Source of the DNA: JAGQVA01 sp033764335
Lineage (GTDB): Bacteria > Bacteroidota > Bacteroidia > J057
Reading direction: 5' to 3'
DNA length: 64,000 nt
Assembly (NCBI GenBank): GCA_033764335.1
Contig: JANRJC010000014.1
Span: forward strand, 124,001 to 188,000
Below, piece after piece: positions 41,911-49,028 of the stretch; positions within the stretch are counted from its first letter, which is position 1; every line of letters begins with the position of its first letter. A program made the position numbers and the translations under genes. A model generated the notes under the pieces. That model had not been told where the DNA came from. It saw only the letters and a program-made list of their open reading frames with translations, and did not search any database.

Positions 41911-42068
41911 AAAAACTTCACACCCCTTTTCACTTCTGAACAACTGATTAAAAATTGTTGTTGCTGTATGAGTTTTTGCCATACAGGGGTGGAGATATTG
42001 CCCTGATATAGAGATAAATAAGTATAAATTAATCTTTCAACTCCACCCACCCGGTTGGAGTTTTTTTG
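41911..42068 (+). promoter_or_regulatory. structured RNA leader, candidate riboswitch of the cysM operon
   Basis: Three overlapping pairings are possible. P1: CACCCC (41921-41926) with GGGGTG (41986-41991), enclosing hairpin P2 (AACAAC/GTTGTT) and hairpin P3 (CTGTATG 41964-41970 / CATACAG 41980-41986), which abuts P1. Antiterminator: GGGTGGAG (41987-41994) with CTCCACCC (42041-42048). Terminator: AACTCCA (42039-42045) with TGGAGTT (42056-42062) plus T-run. P1 and the antiterminator share the same strand, and the antiterminator and terminator share CTCCA, so the RNA can switch. The fold plan matches the leader at 33262-33319. The ligand is unknown. Confidence 0.5.
42039..42068 (+). terminator. 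intrinsic terminator just before cysM
   Basis: AACTCCA at 42039-42045 and TGGAGTT at 42056-42062 form a 7-bp stem, followed by T-rich sequence to 42068. The cysM ATG is only 10 bp further, so this is more likely an attenuator than the end of the gene at 41849, although the latter cannot be excluded. Confidence 0.8.
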
Positions 42069-42077
42069 TTTTAGCTT

Positions 42078-43028
42078 ATGAATCATCCTGAAATGTCAAC
42101 CCTGCTTAGTCCTTCGCCCTCGATTCTTGAAAACTTGGATCAAACGGGTAATTATATTGGCAACACCCCCCTTTTGGAAATTCGGCATGCTTTTTCCAAA
42201 CCCGGTGTGCAGATTTTTGCAAAACTCGAATGGTTTCAGCTCGGCCAAAGCGTAAAAGCCCGCGCCGCTTATGAAATCATTAAGAATGCCATCTTTTCGG
42301 GAGAACTGACTCCGGAAAAAGCCCTTCTCGATGCCACAAGCGGAAATACCGGGATCGCTTATGCAGCTATTTGCGCCCGGCTGGGTATTCGGTTGACGAT
42401 ATGTCTGCCGCTTAATGCTTCGCCGGAGCGAAAAAGACTTCTTAAGGCTTATGGGGCCGAGCTGATTCTTACCTCTCCGCTCGAAGGAACGGATGGCGCT
42501 CAGGAAAAGGCGAGAGAACTGTTCGCACTTCATCCGGAAAAATATTTTTATGCCGATCAGTACAATAATCAAAACAACTGGAAGGCCCACTATTACGGAA
42601 CCGCTAAAGAAATATATCATCAGACCGGTGGCCGTATCACCCACTTTGTCGCAGCAATGGGCACAACAGGGACATTTATCGGAACCGGGCGAAAACTTCG
42701 CGAAATCAATGCCGATATACGCCGGGTTGCGCTTCAGCCCGAGACTGCCTTACACGGTCTGGAAGGCTGGAAGGATCTTGAAACGGCTCGCGTCCCTGGT
42801 ATTTATGATCCTGCGGTTCATCATGAAGTACGCCATGTAAGTACCGGCGACGCCTATCATTGGCTCAAAACTTTTGCCCTCAAAGAAGGCATATTGCTTA
42901 GCCCTTCCGCTGCCGCAAATTTTGCCGGCGCTGTTTCCGTTGCAAATGAAATAGATTCCGGTGTGATTGTGACCGTTTTTCCCGACGATGCCTCCAAATA
43001 CCAGGAAATAATCGAAGAAATTCTATAA
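42078..43028 (+). CDS. cysM: cysteine synthase, CysM-like PLP enzyme
   Basis: The 316-residue protein belongs to the beta-family of PLP enzymes. The PLP Lys is in LGQSVKARAA near 57, the substrate loop is ATSGNTGIAYA near 88, and the phosphate-binding loop is MGTTGTFIGTGRKL near 195. Cysteine synthases use O-acetylserine and sulfide, or in the CysM type O-phosphoserine and a protein thiocarboxylate. Because the following genes encode a JAMM peptidase, a sulfur carrier and an E1-like enzyme, the thiocarboxylate route known from Mycobacterium tuberculosis CysM/CysO is the best guess. It is preceded by a switch-like leader and followed, after 1 bp, by the JAMM gene. Confidence 0.9.
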   Translation: MNHPEMSTLLSPSPSILENLDQTGNYIGNTPLLEIRHAFSKPGVQIFAKLEWFQLGQSVKARAAYEIIKNAIFSGELTPEKALLDATSGNTGIAYAAICARLGIRLTICLPLNASPERKRLLKAYGAELILTSPLEGTDGAQEKARELFALHPEKYFYADQYNNQNNWKAHYYGTAKEIYHQTGGRITHFVAAMGTTGTFIGTGRKLREINADIRRVALQPETALHGLEGWKDLETARVPGIYDPAVHHEVRHVSTGDAYHWLKTFALKEGILLSPSAAANFAGAVSVANEIDSGVIVTVFPDDASKYQEIIEEIL

Positions 43029-43029
43029 A

Positions 43030-43479
43030 ATGAGTATTACTACGGAAATAAAAATCCCCTTTCAGGTCCGCTTAGACACCGTTGTACTTGAGCAGATCAA
43101 AGCCCAGGGAGAAGACGGATTTCCCGACGAGGTATGCGGGTTTCTTTACGGTTATGACGGTGAAGTCCGAGAAATCATAGCTGCGAAACCCGTTGTAAAC
43201 AGCAAAGAAGGCGACCAGCGGCGCAGATTTGAAATTTCCCCCCTTGATTACATACGTGCGGAACAATTTGCGCTGGAGAAAGGATTTGATCTCTTGGGTG
43301 TGTATCATACCCATCCCAACCATCCGGCAATTCCTTCCGAACATGACCTGCGCCAGGCGATGCCGCATTTTTCCTATATCATTCTTTCCGTAAAAGAAGG
43401 TGTCGCTGCCGAGATGCGTTCCTGGCGTATAGATGACCTATCCGGAAAATTTGGCGAAGAAACCCTATATTTTAATTAA
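43030..43479 (+). CDS. JAMM/MPN metallopeptidase (Mec/QbsD-like)
   Basis: The 149-residue protein has the complete JAMM motif: Glu in DEVCGFLYG near 34 and HTHPNHPAIPSEHD near 96, i.e. HxHP followed by Ser and Asp at the right spacing for zinc. In Mycobacterium tuberculosis the homologue (Mec) releases cysteine from the CysO-cysteine adduct; the Pseudomonas homologue QbsD removes two C-terminal residues from the carrier QbsE to expose Gly-Gly. Here the carrier encoded 27 bp downstream ends Gly-Gly-Ser-Phe, so this enzyme may do both tasks. It is cytoplasmic and short, with no extra domain. Confidence 0.92.
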   Translation: MSITTEIKIPFQVRLDTVVLEQIKAQGEDGFPDEVCGFLYGYDGEVREIIAAKPVVNSKEGDQRRRFEISPLDYIRAEQFALEKGFDLLGVYHTHPNHPAIPSEHDLRQAMPHFSYIILSVKEGVAAEMRSWRIDDLSGKFGEETLYFN

Positions 43480-43506
43480 TCCATTACCCCTCTCAATACA
43501 CTAAAA

Positions 43507-43785
43507 ATGGCAAAAATCCTTATTCCTACTCCGCTTCGAAAATTTGCTGATAATCAATCCGTTATTCAGGTTGTAAGTGCTACTGTCGGTGAATCGGTAA
43601 CGAAACTGGCCGAAAAACATCCAGATCTGAAAAAACATCTGATAGATGAAAACGGAGGAATCCGGAGCTTCATACGAATATATCTCGGTGATGAAGACAT
43701 CAAAGCACTCGACGGCCCGGCCACACCGGTAGGCGAATCATCGGTAATAAGTATTATTCCCGCCATTGCAGGCGGAAGTTTCTAA
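43507..43785 (+). CDS. cysO: MoaD/ThiS-like sulfur carrier (CysO-like) ending in Gly-Gly-Ser-Phe
   Basis: The 92-residue protein has the ubiquitin-like fold pattern of MoaD/ThiS proteins: an N-terminal strand IPTPLRKFADNQ, RSFIRIYLGDEDI near 57, and the C-terminal strand SVISIIPAIAGG. Family carriers end in a free Gly-Gly that becomes thiocarboxylated. This one has two extra residues, Ser-Phe, after the Gly-Gly, so it must be trimmed before activation. The QbsE carrier ends similarly with Cys-Phe. It would be activated by the E1 encoded next (43804) and give sulfur to CysM. Confidence 0.9.
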   Translation: MAKILIPTPLRKFADNQSVIQVVSATVGESVTKLAEKHPDLKKHLIDENGGIRSFIRIYLGDEDIKALDGPATPVGESSVISIIPAIAGGSF

Positions 43786-43803
43786 CTCCCAACAAAATTT
43801 CTC

Positions 43804-44985
43804 ATGACAAAAATGCAGGAAGTAACTTTTTCACGGGCAGAAATCGAGCGGTACAGCCGACATCTGATCATCCCGGAGTTTAATATAGCCGGGCAGCGAA
43901 AACTGAAAGCCGGCAAGGTGCTGGTGGTCGGCGGCGGCGGACTGGGAAGTCCGTTGCTTCAGTACCTGGCGGCAGCCGGTGTGGGCACAATTGGTATTGT
44001 GGACTACGACCGGGTGGATGACAGCAATCTTCAGCGTCAGGTATTGTACGGGCTGGAATCTGTCGGAAAATTGAAAGTAGATGAGGCCAAAAAAAGAATC
44101 GAAAACCTAAATCCGCATATTACCGTCCACACTTACAACGTTATGCTCTCTTCCGAAAATGCACTAGACATCATTAAAGACTACGATGTCGTAGCGGATG
44201 GAACCGATAACTTCGCTACCCGCTACCTGGTCAATGATGCTTGTGTGCTTTTGGGAAAAGTAAATGTTTACGGATCTATTTTTCAGTTTGAAGGACAGGT
44301 TTCGGTGTTTAATTATACCGATAAAGAAGGAAATACCGGCCCTAATTACCGCGACCTCTTCCCTACCCCACCCCCTCCCGGCTTGGTACCTAGTTGTGCC
44401 GAAGGCGGTGTTATTGGCGTTTTACCAGGGATTATTGGCTCGATGCAGGCACTGGAAGTGATAAAAGTCGTGTCGGGAGTCGGCGAGCCGCTGGCTGGAC
44501 GCCTGTTTCTGTTCGACGCACTTAACTTTAGTTCCCGGATTTTACGGATTCACAAAGACGAAACCAATCCGCTTACCGGCAAAAACCCTACGCAGAAGGA
44601 ATTGATTGATTATGTGCAGTTTTGCGGTGCACCCCAGGTGGAGCAAGAGCATGTGGAAAACCTGCCGGTGAAAGAAGTTACTGTCGCTGAGTTGGATCGT
44701 TTTCGCAGTTTAGGTACAGATTTCCAACTGATTGATGTCCGGGAACCCCATGAATACGAAATTGTCAATATCGGGGGAGAATTAATTCCCCAAAATGAAA
44801 TCGAGGATCATCTGGAAAAAATTCACAGTGGGAAGCCCGTAATTATTCACTGCCGAAGTGGGGTAAGAAGCGCGAAAGTTATCCGATTGCTGGAAGAAAA
44901 ATACGGGTTTGAAAACCTGTACAACCTGAAAGGAGGTGTTCTTGCTTATGCCAAAGAAATCAATACGGCACTGCCAACTTATTGA
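43804..44985 (+). CDS. moeZ: MoeZ-like adenylyltransferase/sulfurtransferase (E1-like plus rhodanese)
   Basis: The 393-residue protein has an N-terminal E1/MoeB domain (about 1-270): the ATP loop VVGGGGLGSPLLQYLAAAG near 42, DDSNLQRQ near 79, DGTDNFATRYL near 134. The C-terminal domain (about 295-393) is a rhodanese with active Cys in IIHCRSGVRS near 352. It adenylates the carrier's C-terminal Gly and passes sulfur from the rhodanese Cys to make a thiocarboxylate. The paired CxxC zinc motifs of Escherichia coli MoeB are not visible, as in MoeZ-type proteins. It may also serve molybdopterin synthesis, but no moa genes are here. Confidence 0.93.
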   Translation: MTKMQEVTFSRAEIERYSRHLIIPEFNIAGQRKLKAGKVLVVGGGGLGSPLLQYLAAAGVGTIGIVDYDRVDDSNLQRQVLYGLESVGKLKVDEAKKRIENLNPHITVHTYNVMLSSENALDIIKDYDVVADGTDNFATRYLVNDACVLLGKVNVYGSIFQFEGQVSVFNYTDKEGNTGPNYRDLFPTPPPPGLVPSCAEGGVIGVLPGIIGSMQALEVIKVVSGVGEPLAGRLFLFDALNFSSRILRIHKDETNPLTGKNPTQKELIDYVQFCGAPQVEQEHVENLPVKEVTVAELDRFRSLGTDFQLIDVREPHEYEIVNIGGELIPQNEIEDHLEKIHSGKPVIIHCRSGVRSAKVIRLLEEKYGFENLYNLKGGVLAYAKEINTALPTY

Positions 44986-45094
44986 TTTACAGGAGGATGA
45001 AAGTTATGTCGCTGAAAAATGTTGTTGAGTAATAAAAAATTAGCAATATTTGGGGCGGTTCTTTGAATATTCACAAATCCAAATAGCAGATATT

Positions 45095-45739
45095 ATGGAT
45101 CTAAAAACCCTGTGTGAGACTTACTCACCCTATAATCATCGGGAGCGTATGAACGCGATCTTCCGGGACTTTGACAGGGTGTTGATTACATCGTCTTTCG
45201 GGGCGACATCAGCCACTTTTCTACATTTACTCCATAAAACGCGGCCGGAACATCCGGTTTACTTCATTGACACCAAGTATCATTTTACCGAAACCATCAA
45301 GTATAAGCACGAATTGGAAAAAATGCTGAAACTGGATATTCGGGCAGTGGCACCCAAGTCTAATGAAAACGCTTACACTCAAATGGATTATACCTGGAGC
45401 TACGAACCGGACGCTTGTTGTTATGTCAACAAAGTGCTGCCGGTTGAAGCCTTAACGGCTTCGCATGATGTATGGGTTTCCGGTATGATTGGAGCTAGTG
45501 AAACACGCAGAAATCAGCCTCTATTTCAGATGAAGGGGGGGATTCTGAGGTTTTACCCGTTGATTGACATGACGGAAGAGGAAGCGCATTACTATCGGAT
45601 CGCTTATGATCTTCCGGAACACCCGCTTGAATCAGAGGGTTATTCCTCCATTGGATGTACGCATTGTACCAAACCTGGAGCCAGTCGCTCAGGGCGTTGG
45701 GCTGGTTTTAACAAAACCGAGTGCGGCCTCCACCTTTGA
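45095..45739 (+). CDS. cysH: adenylylsulfate (APS/PAPS) reductase, copy 2
   Basis: The 214-residue protein is a second PAPS reductase family member. TSSFGATSATF near 35 is the phosphosulfate loop; ACCYVNKVLP near 110 and IGCTHCTKPG near 188 give the four Cys for a [4Fe-4S] cluster; the nucleophile is in TECGLHL at the very C-terminus. The ATG at 45095 was preferred over a TTG at 45050. It lies 109 bp after moeZ, so it is probably the last gene of the cysteine operon. It is clearly related to copy 1 at 28947 but shorter at both ends; division of labour between them is unknown. Confidence 0.92.
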   Translation: MDLKTLCETYSPYNHRERMNAIFRDFDRVLITSSFGATSATFLHLLHKTRPEHPVYFIDTKYHFTETIKYKHELEKMLKLDIRAVAPKSNENAYTQMDYTWSYEPDACCYVNKVLPVEALTASHDVWVSGMIGASETRRNQPLFQMKGGILRFYPLIDMTEEEAHYYRIAYDLPEHPLESEGYSSIGCTHCTKPGASRSGRWAGFNKTECGLHL

Positions 45740-45743
45740 TCTT

Positions 45744-46706
45744 TTATTTTAAATGTCGGGAATCGCCTTCAGAAGTTTCGCCCACAGCAACTACTTCCGG
45801 GGAGGTTTCCGGCGTTTCTTCTATAGGCTTTTTGTACTTTTCGTTGTGGTAGGTTGCCAGGTCAATGGCCGCATTTAGTTCAAACCCTATCAACAGGACG
45901 ATGGACAAATAATAAAACCACACCATCAACAGGATAATTGCACCCAGGCTGCCATACAGTTTGTTGAAATTGGCGAAATTGGCAAAATAATACCGAAGGC
46001 CAAACAAAGCCGTTACCGTCAATATCCCCGCAATGACGGCTCCGGGAGAAATAAATTTCCACCGCTGCTGGGTCGGAGGAGCCAAGTAGTACAGCACCGA
46101 AATACAAATAAAAGTGGTCAGTAGCGTAATAATCGAACGGATTGCGCCATATAAAAAATCCCCCACAAAAAACTTCAGATGTAAATAGTCCATAAATATT
46201 TCCCCCAGTACCGAAAGAATGATGATACAGCCGAGAATAAAAAATATCATCAAGGCAGTTCCATACATCTCAAAAAGCCCCCGTTTTTTAAAAACATCTT
46301 CATTTTTCGTAAAAGCCTTCATCATTGCAATTATTCCCCGGGTTGCGCCCCAGACGGCCAGGAAAATACTGACGGCGATCAGGAGGAAATCGGCTTCCCG
46401 TGCAAGATAATTTTCGGCGATTTTTTCTACATCCAGCACACTTATACCCTGTTCGGGCAGGTACTGTCGGATAAACTCCACTACCCTACTCTCCAGATTT
46501 TCAATCGGAATTTTGGGTAAAATAATAAATACGAGGATCAGGGTAGGAAAAAAAGAAAAGAAAAATTGATACGCCATTGCGGCAGCAAGCAAGGTAAACT
46601 TGCTGTCCATTAGGCCGTTGTAGAAAAATTTTAGCACATCATACAGCCCCATCCCCTGGAAACCAGGGAGTTTGATCTTCTGAAGTAGAAGAATTGCCTG
46701 CACCAT
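45744..46706 (-). CDS. YihY/BrkB-family inner membrane protein
   Basis: The 320-residue protein has six hydrophobic helices, the first including SKFTLLAAAMAYQFFFSFFPTLI, and later GSLGAIILLMVWFYYLSIVLLIGFELNAA, both typical of the YihY family (once misnamed ribonuclease BN). The biochemical role of the family is not established. The C-terminal tail is acidic and cytoplasmic (EETPETSPEVVAVGETSEG). The ATG at 46706 was chosen; a TTG at 46748 would add 14 residues that also look plausible. It converges on cysH copy 2 with a 4-bp gap. Confidence 0.88.
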   Translation of the reverse strand: MVQAILLLQKIKLPGFQGMGLYDVLKFFYNGLMDSKFTLLAAAMAYQFFFSFFPTLILVFIILPKIPIENLESRVVEFIRQYLPEQGISVLDVEKIAENYLAREADFLLIAVSIFLAVWGATRGIIAMMKAFTKNEDVFKKRGLFEMYGTALMIFFILGCIIILSVLGEIFMDYLHLKFFVGDFLYGAIRSIITLLTTFICISVLYYLAPPTQQRWKFISPGAVIAGILTVTALFGLRYYFANFANFNKLYGSLGAIILLMVWFYYLSIVLLIGFELNAAIDLATYHNEKYKKPIEETPETSPEVVAVGETSEGDSRHLK

Positions 46707-46804
46707 CAGGCGCCAAAGTATCCACTTGATACGATTCAAAAATAACAATTATGGGGTTCTTCTTCCTGCAATTTACACGGATGATTGCCAAACTGCAAGG
46801 AGAA

Positions 46805-47221
46805 TTAAAGGGCGGCGGGCCAGTGGTTTTTGACCGCTGTGAGAATAAAATCCGGAACCCGTACCGGCATCATCCGGCTTTTGCTAAAAAAGGCAAGCCT
46901 GACTTCTCCTGTTACAATCAGCCGTTCGTTTTCGTCGTGGATTTCATACCGCGTAAGAAAACTTGCACGGGGAATCTCCGGCACAATCGTCCTCACACGA
47001 AGAAGGCTATCGTAAAAAGCGGGGTTTTTATATTTAATCTGGAGATCGGCTACGGGCATCAGGATGCCTTTTTCTTCAATAAGCCGATACGAAATTCCCA
47101 AACTTCGGATGGTTTCTACCCTGCCTACTTCAAAATATTCGGCGTATTTGCCGTAATAGACATACCCCATTTGGTCTGTCTCTGCGTATCGCACCCGCAC
47201 ATAAGTATCGTGGACAATCAT
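46805..47221 (-). CDS. acyl-CoA thioesterase, 4HBT hotdog fold (YbgC/FadM-like)
   Basis: The 138-residue protein has the hotdog-fold signature VRYAETDQMGYVYYGKYAEYFEVGR (about 9-33), with the catalytic Asp in ETDQMG. Members hydrolyse acyl-CoA or acyl-ACP thioesters; chain-length preference cannot be read here. Its start overlaps the stop of the rhodanese gene by 4 bp (ATGA), so translation is coupled. The joined arrangement ychF-rhodanese-thioesterase is probably one transcript. Confidence 0.9.
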   Translation of the reverse strand: MIVHDTYVRVRYAETDQMGYVYYGKYAEYFEVGRVETIRSLGISYRLIEEKGILMPVADLQIKYKNPAFYDSLLRVRTIVPEIPRASFLTRYEIHDENERLIVTGEVRLAFFSKSRMMPVRVPDFILTAVKNHWPAAL

Positions 47222-47538
47222 TCCACGTCGAAAGTAGGGTCAATTTCGGCTTTCCAAGCAAGCATGCCACCGGTGAGGTTGCGCACATTTTGGAACCCCA
47301 TGCTTTGCATATACGCCGTCGCCCGCCCGCTGCGGCCACCGGAGCGACAGATCATCACTACTTCTTTGTCTTTAAGGTATTCCAGTTCCGGAAGTTTAAA
47401 CTGCAGGATTCCCAGTGAAACTTTTTCCACATCGTTCAGCGCCTGTTGTGCCCACTCGTGGGGTTCTCTTACATCAATCATCACAGGGGCCGTACCTGCG
47501 TCAATTCGGCTTTTCAGTTCTTTGACAGAAATGTCCAT
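47218..47538 (-). CDS. single-domain rhodanese
   Basis: The 106-residue protein is one rhodanese domain: MDISVKELKSRI, MIDVREPHEW near 22 and the active Cys in MICRSGGRSGRA near 63, ending with NLTGGMLAWK. It transfers sulfane sulfur to a thiol acceptor, in the cytoplasm. ATG 47538 fits the domain boundary; an in-frame ATG at 47586 overlapping ychF by 8 bp would add 16 residues. Sequence similarity to the C-terminal half of MoeZ is limited to family level. Confidence 0.9.
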   Translation of the reverse strand: MDISVKELKSRIDAGTAPVMIDVREPHEWAQQALNDVEKVSLGILQFKLPELEYLKDKEVVMICRSGGRSGRATAYMQSMGFQNVRNLTGGMLAWKAEIDPTFDVE

Positions 47539-47578
47539 GTCGTTATTGATTAAGGAATTAAAGGTATGAAAATTTTTA

Positions 47579-48676
47579 TCAGACATTAAATCGGAAATGA
47601 ACCACATCGCCGTCCTGGAATACATATTCTTTACCTTCCACATAGAGTTTACCGGCCTCTTTTACCGCATGTTCCGATTTGTACTGCACATAATCGGCAT
47701 AGTGAATAACCTCAGCCCGGATAAAACCTTTTTCGAAATCGGAGTGGATAACTCCCGCCGCCTGAGGAGCTTTGGTTCCCCTTTGAATGGTCCATGCCCG
47801 TACTTCTTTTTCTCCGGCAGTAAAATAAGTCTGCAAATCCAGCAAATGATAAGCAGCGCGAATTAGCGCATTCAGCCCCGGCTCATGTAACCCGACGGAC
47901 TCCAGAAATTCCCGGGCAGTATCGGGATCGCCTAAATCCATCAGTTGTTCTTCAAAAGCCGCAGATATAATGATCATTTCGGCTTTTTCATCCTTAATGG
48001 CGGCTTTGACAGCCTCTACGTGGCGATTTCCGTGTGGCAGGCTGCCTTCGTCCACATTGCAGACATAGAGTACTTTTTTGTCGGTAAGCAGCCCGAGGTC
48101 TTCGACCGCTGCTTTTTCTTCCGGCGTAACCTCAAGGGTACGCGCATTCAGCCCCTGCACAACGTGTGCGATATACTTTTCAATGGCTTGCACTTGCCGG
48201 AGCGCGTCTTTATTCCCGCCTTTAGTCATTTTTTGCGCACGGTCCCGCTTACGTTCGAGAAGATCGAGGTCTTTGAGTTGAAGTTCGGTATCAATAATAT
48301 CTTTATCGCGTACCGGGTCCACGTTTGTTTCCACATGGATAATATTATCGTCGTCAAAACAGCGGAGCACATGCAGAATCGCTTCGCACTCGCGGATATT
48401 TCCCAAAAACTGATTCCCCAGCCCCTCCCCTTTACTGGCACCTTTTACAAGTCCGGCGATATCCATAATCTGCACAACGGCAGGCACAACCTGTTTAGGT
48501 TTTACAAATTCCGTCAGTTTTATAAGCCGGTCATCCGGTACGGAAACAATCCCGATATTGGGTTCGATGGTACAGAAGGGATAATTAGCCGCCTCCGCTT
48601 TGGCACTGGACAAGGAGTTAAAAAGGGTAGATTTCCCTACATTCGGTAGTCCGACAATTCCACATTTGAATCCCAT
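47579..48676 (-). CDS. ychF: ribosome-associated ATPase/GTPase YchF
   Basis: The 365-residue protein has the Obg-family P-loop GIVGLPNVGKSTLFNSL at the start, MDIAGLVKGASKGEGLGN near 66, and the C-terminal TGS-like domain with GVIHSDFEKGFIRAEVI near 310. YchF (OLA1) binds ribosomes and hydrolyses ATP in preference to GTP; its NVDEGS near 205 replaces the usual NKxD, consistent with altered nucleotide specificity. Length is exactly that of the family. It is the first gene of the leftward group with the rhodanese and thioesterase. Confidence 0.96.
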   Translation of the reverse strand: MGFKCGIVGLPNVGKSTLFNSLSSAKAEAANYPFCTIEPNIGIVSVPDDRLIKLTEFVKPKQVVPAVVQIMDIAGLVKGASKGEGLGNQFLGNIRECEAILHVLRCFDDDNIIHVETNVDPVRDKDIIDTELQLKDLDLLERKRDRAQKMTKGGNKDALRQVQAIEKYIAHVVQGLNARTLEVTPEEKAAVEDLGLLTDKKVLYVCNVDEGSLPHGNRHVEAVKAAIKDEKAEMIIISAAFEEQLMDLGDPDTAREFLESVGLHEPGLNALIRAAYHLLDLQTYFTAGEKEVRAWTIQRGTKAPQAAGVIHSDFEKGFIRAEVIHYADYVQYKSEHAVKEAGKLYVEGKEYVFQDGDVVHFRFNV

Positions 48677-48860
48677 AATGGCTTTTTCCGCTAAAGATTA
48701 ATATTTGCGGTGCAAAAGTAAGAAGATTCACGCAGTGAACCAACACGAGATCATCTTTTGCCCTACTCCCCTGCCCTCCCGCGCAAGATGTGTTTTTGAA
48801 GGAAACCGGTCGTGCCAAAATTTCCCATAACAGTGTTATAAAATATTTCGATTGACTATT

Positions 48861-49028
48861 ATGGCAACACCTACGATAATCCGATACCGAGCAGCAGGGT
48901 TTTCATTAGGGGGTTATACCTCTTTAGCGTTGGCCGGGGCAAAAGCAGATAGCATTGCGCCTATAAAAACATTTGCAGATCTCTCCAAATTATTTATCTT
49001 CGTAACATTGTTAGAAAAAATCACATGA
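48861..49028 (+). pseudogene. possible remnant of an alpha/beta hydrolase
   Basis: A 55-residue frame begins ATG at 48861 and reads MATPTIIRYRAAGFSLGGYT, then SLALAGAKAD. AGFSLGGYTSLALAGA is the nucleophile elbow (GxSxG) of dienelactone hydrolase-like alpha/beta hydrolases, which are normally 250 residues or more; the rest of the fold is absent. Its stop overlaps the ATG of the TetR gene (ATGA at 49025-49028). It may be a deletion remnant, or a chance frame. The TetR promoter (48973-49002) lies inside it, which argues against an active role. The remainder of 48677-48860 shows nothing further. Confidence 0.4.
48973..49002 (+). promoter_or_regulatory. promoter of the first TetR gene
   Basis: TTG at 48973-48975, exactly 19 bp, then TATCTTCG at 48995-49002, one base off TAnnTTTG. 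The start point would be near 49010, leaving about 15 bases before the ATG at 49025. Confidence 0.6.

Noticed and set aside
41986..42030. Resemblance of part of the cysM leader to a TPP riboswitch (GGGGTG, GAGAT, CCTGAT, GATAA)
   Set aside because: Pieces are in the right order but too close together; the second helical arm and the final TPP core are missing, and the downstream gene is not a thiamine gene.
41871..42086. 71-residue minus-strand frame in the cysM leader
   Set aside because: It lies over the leader RNA hairpins and the terminator and has no family pattern.
46751..47569. 272-residue plus-strand frame opposite the thioesterase and rhodanese genes
   Set aside because: The minus-strand genes have full family motifs; the plus frame has none.
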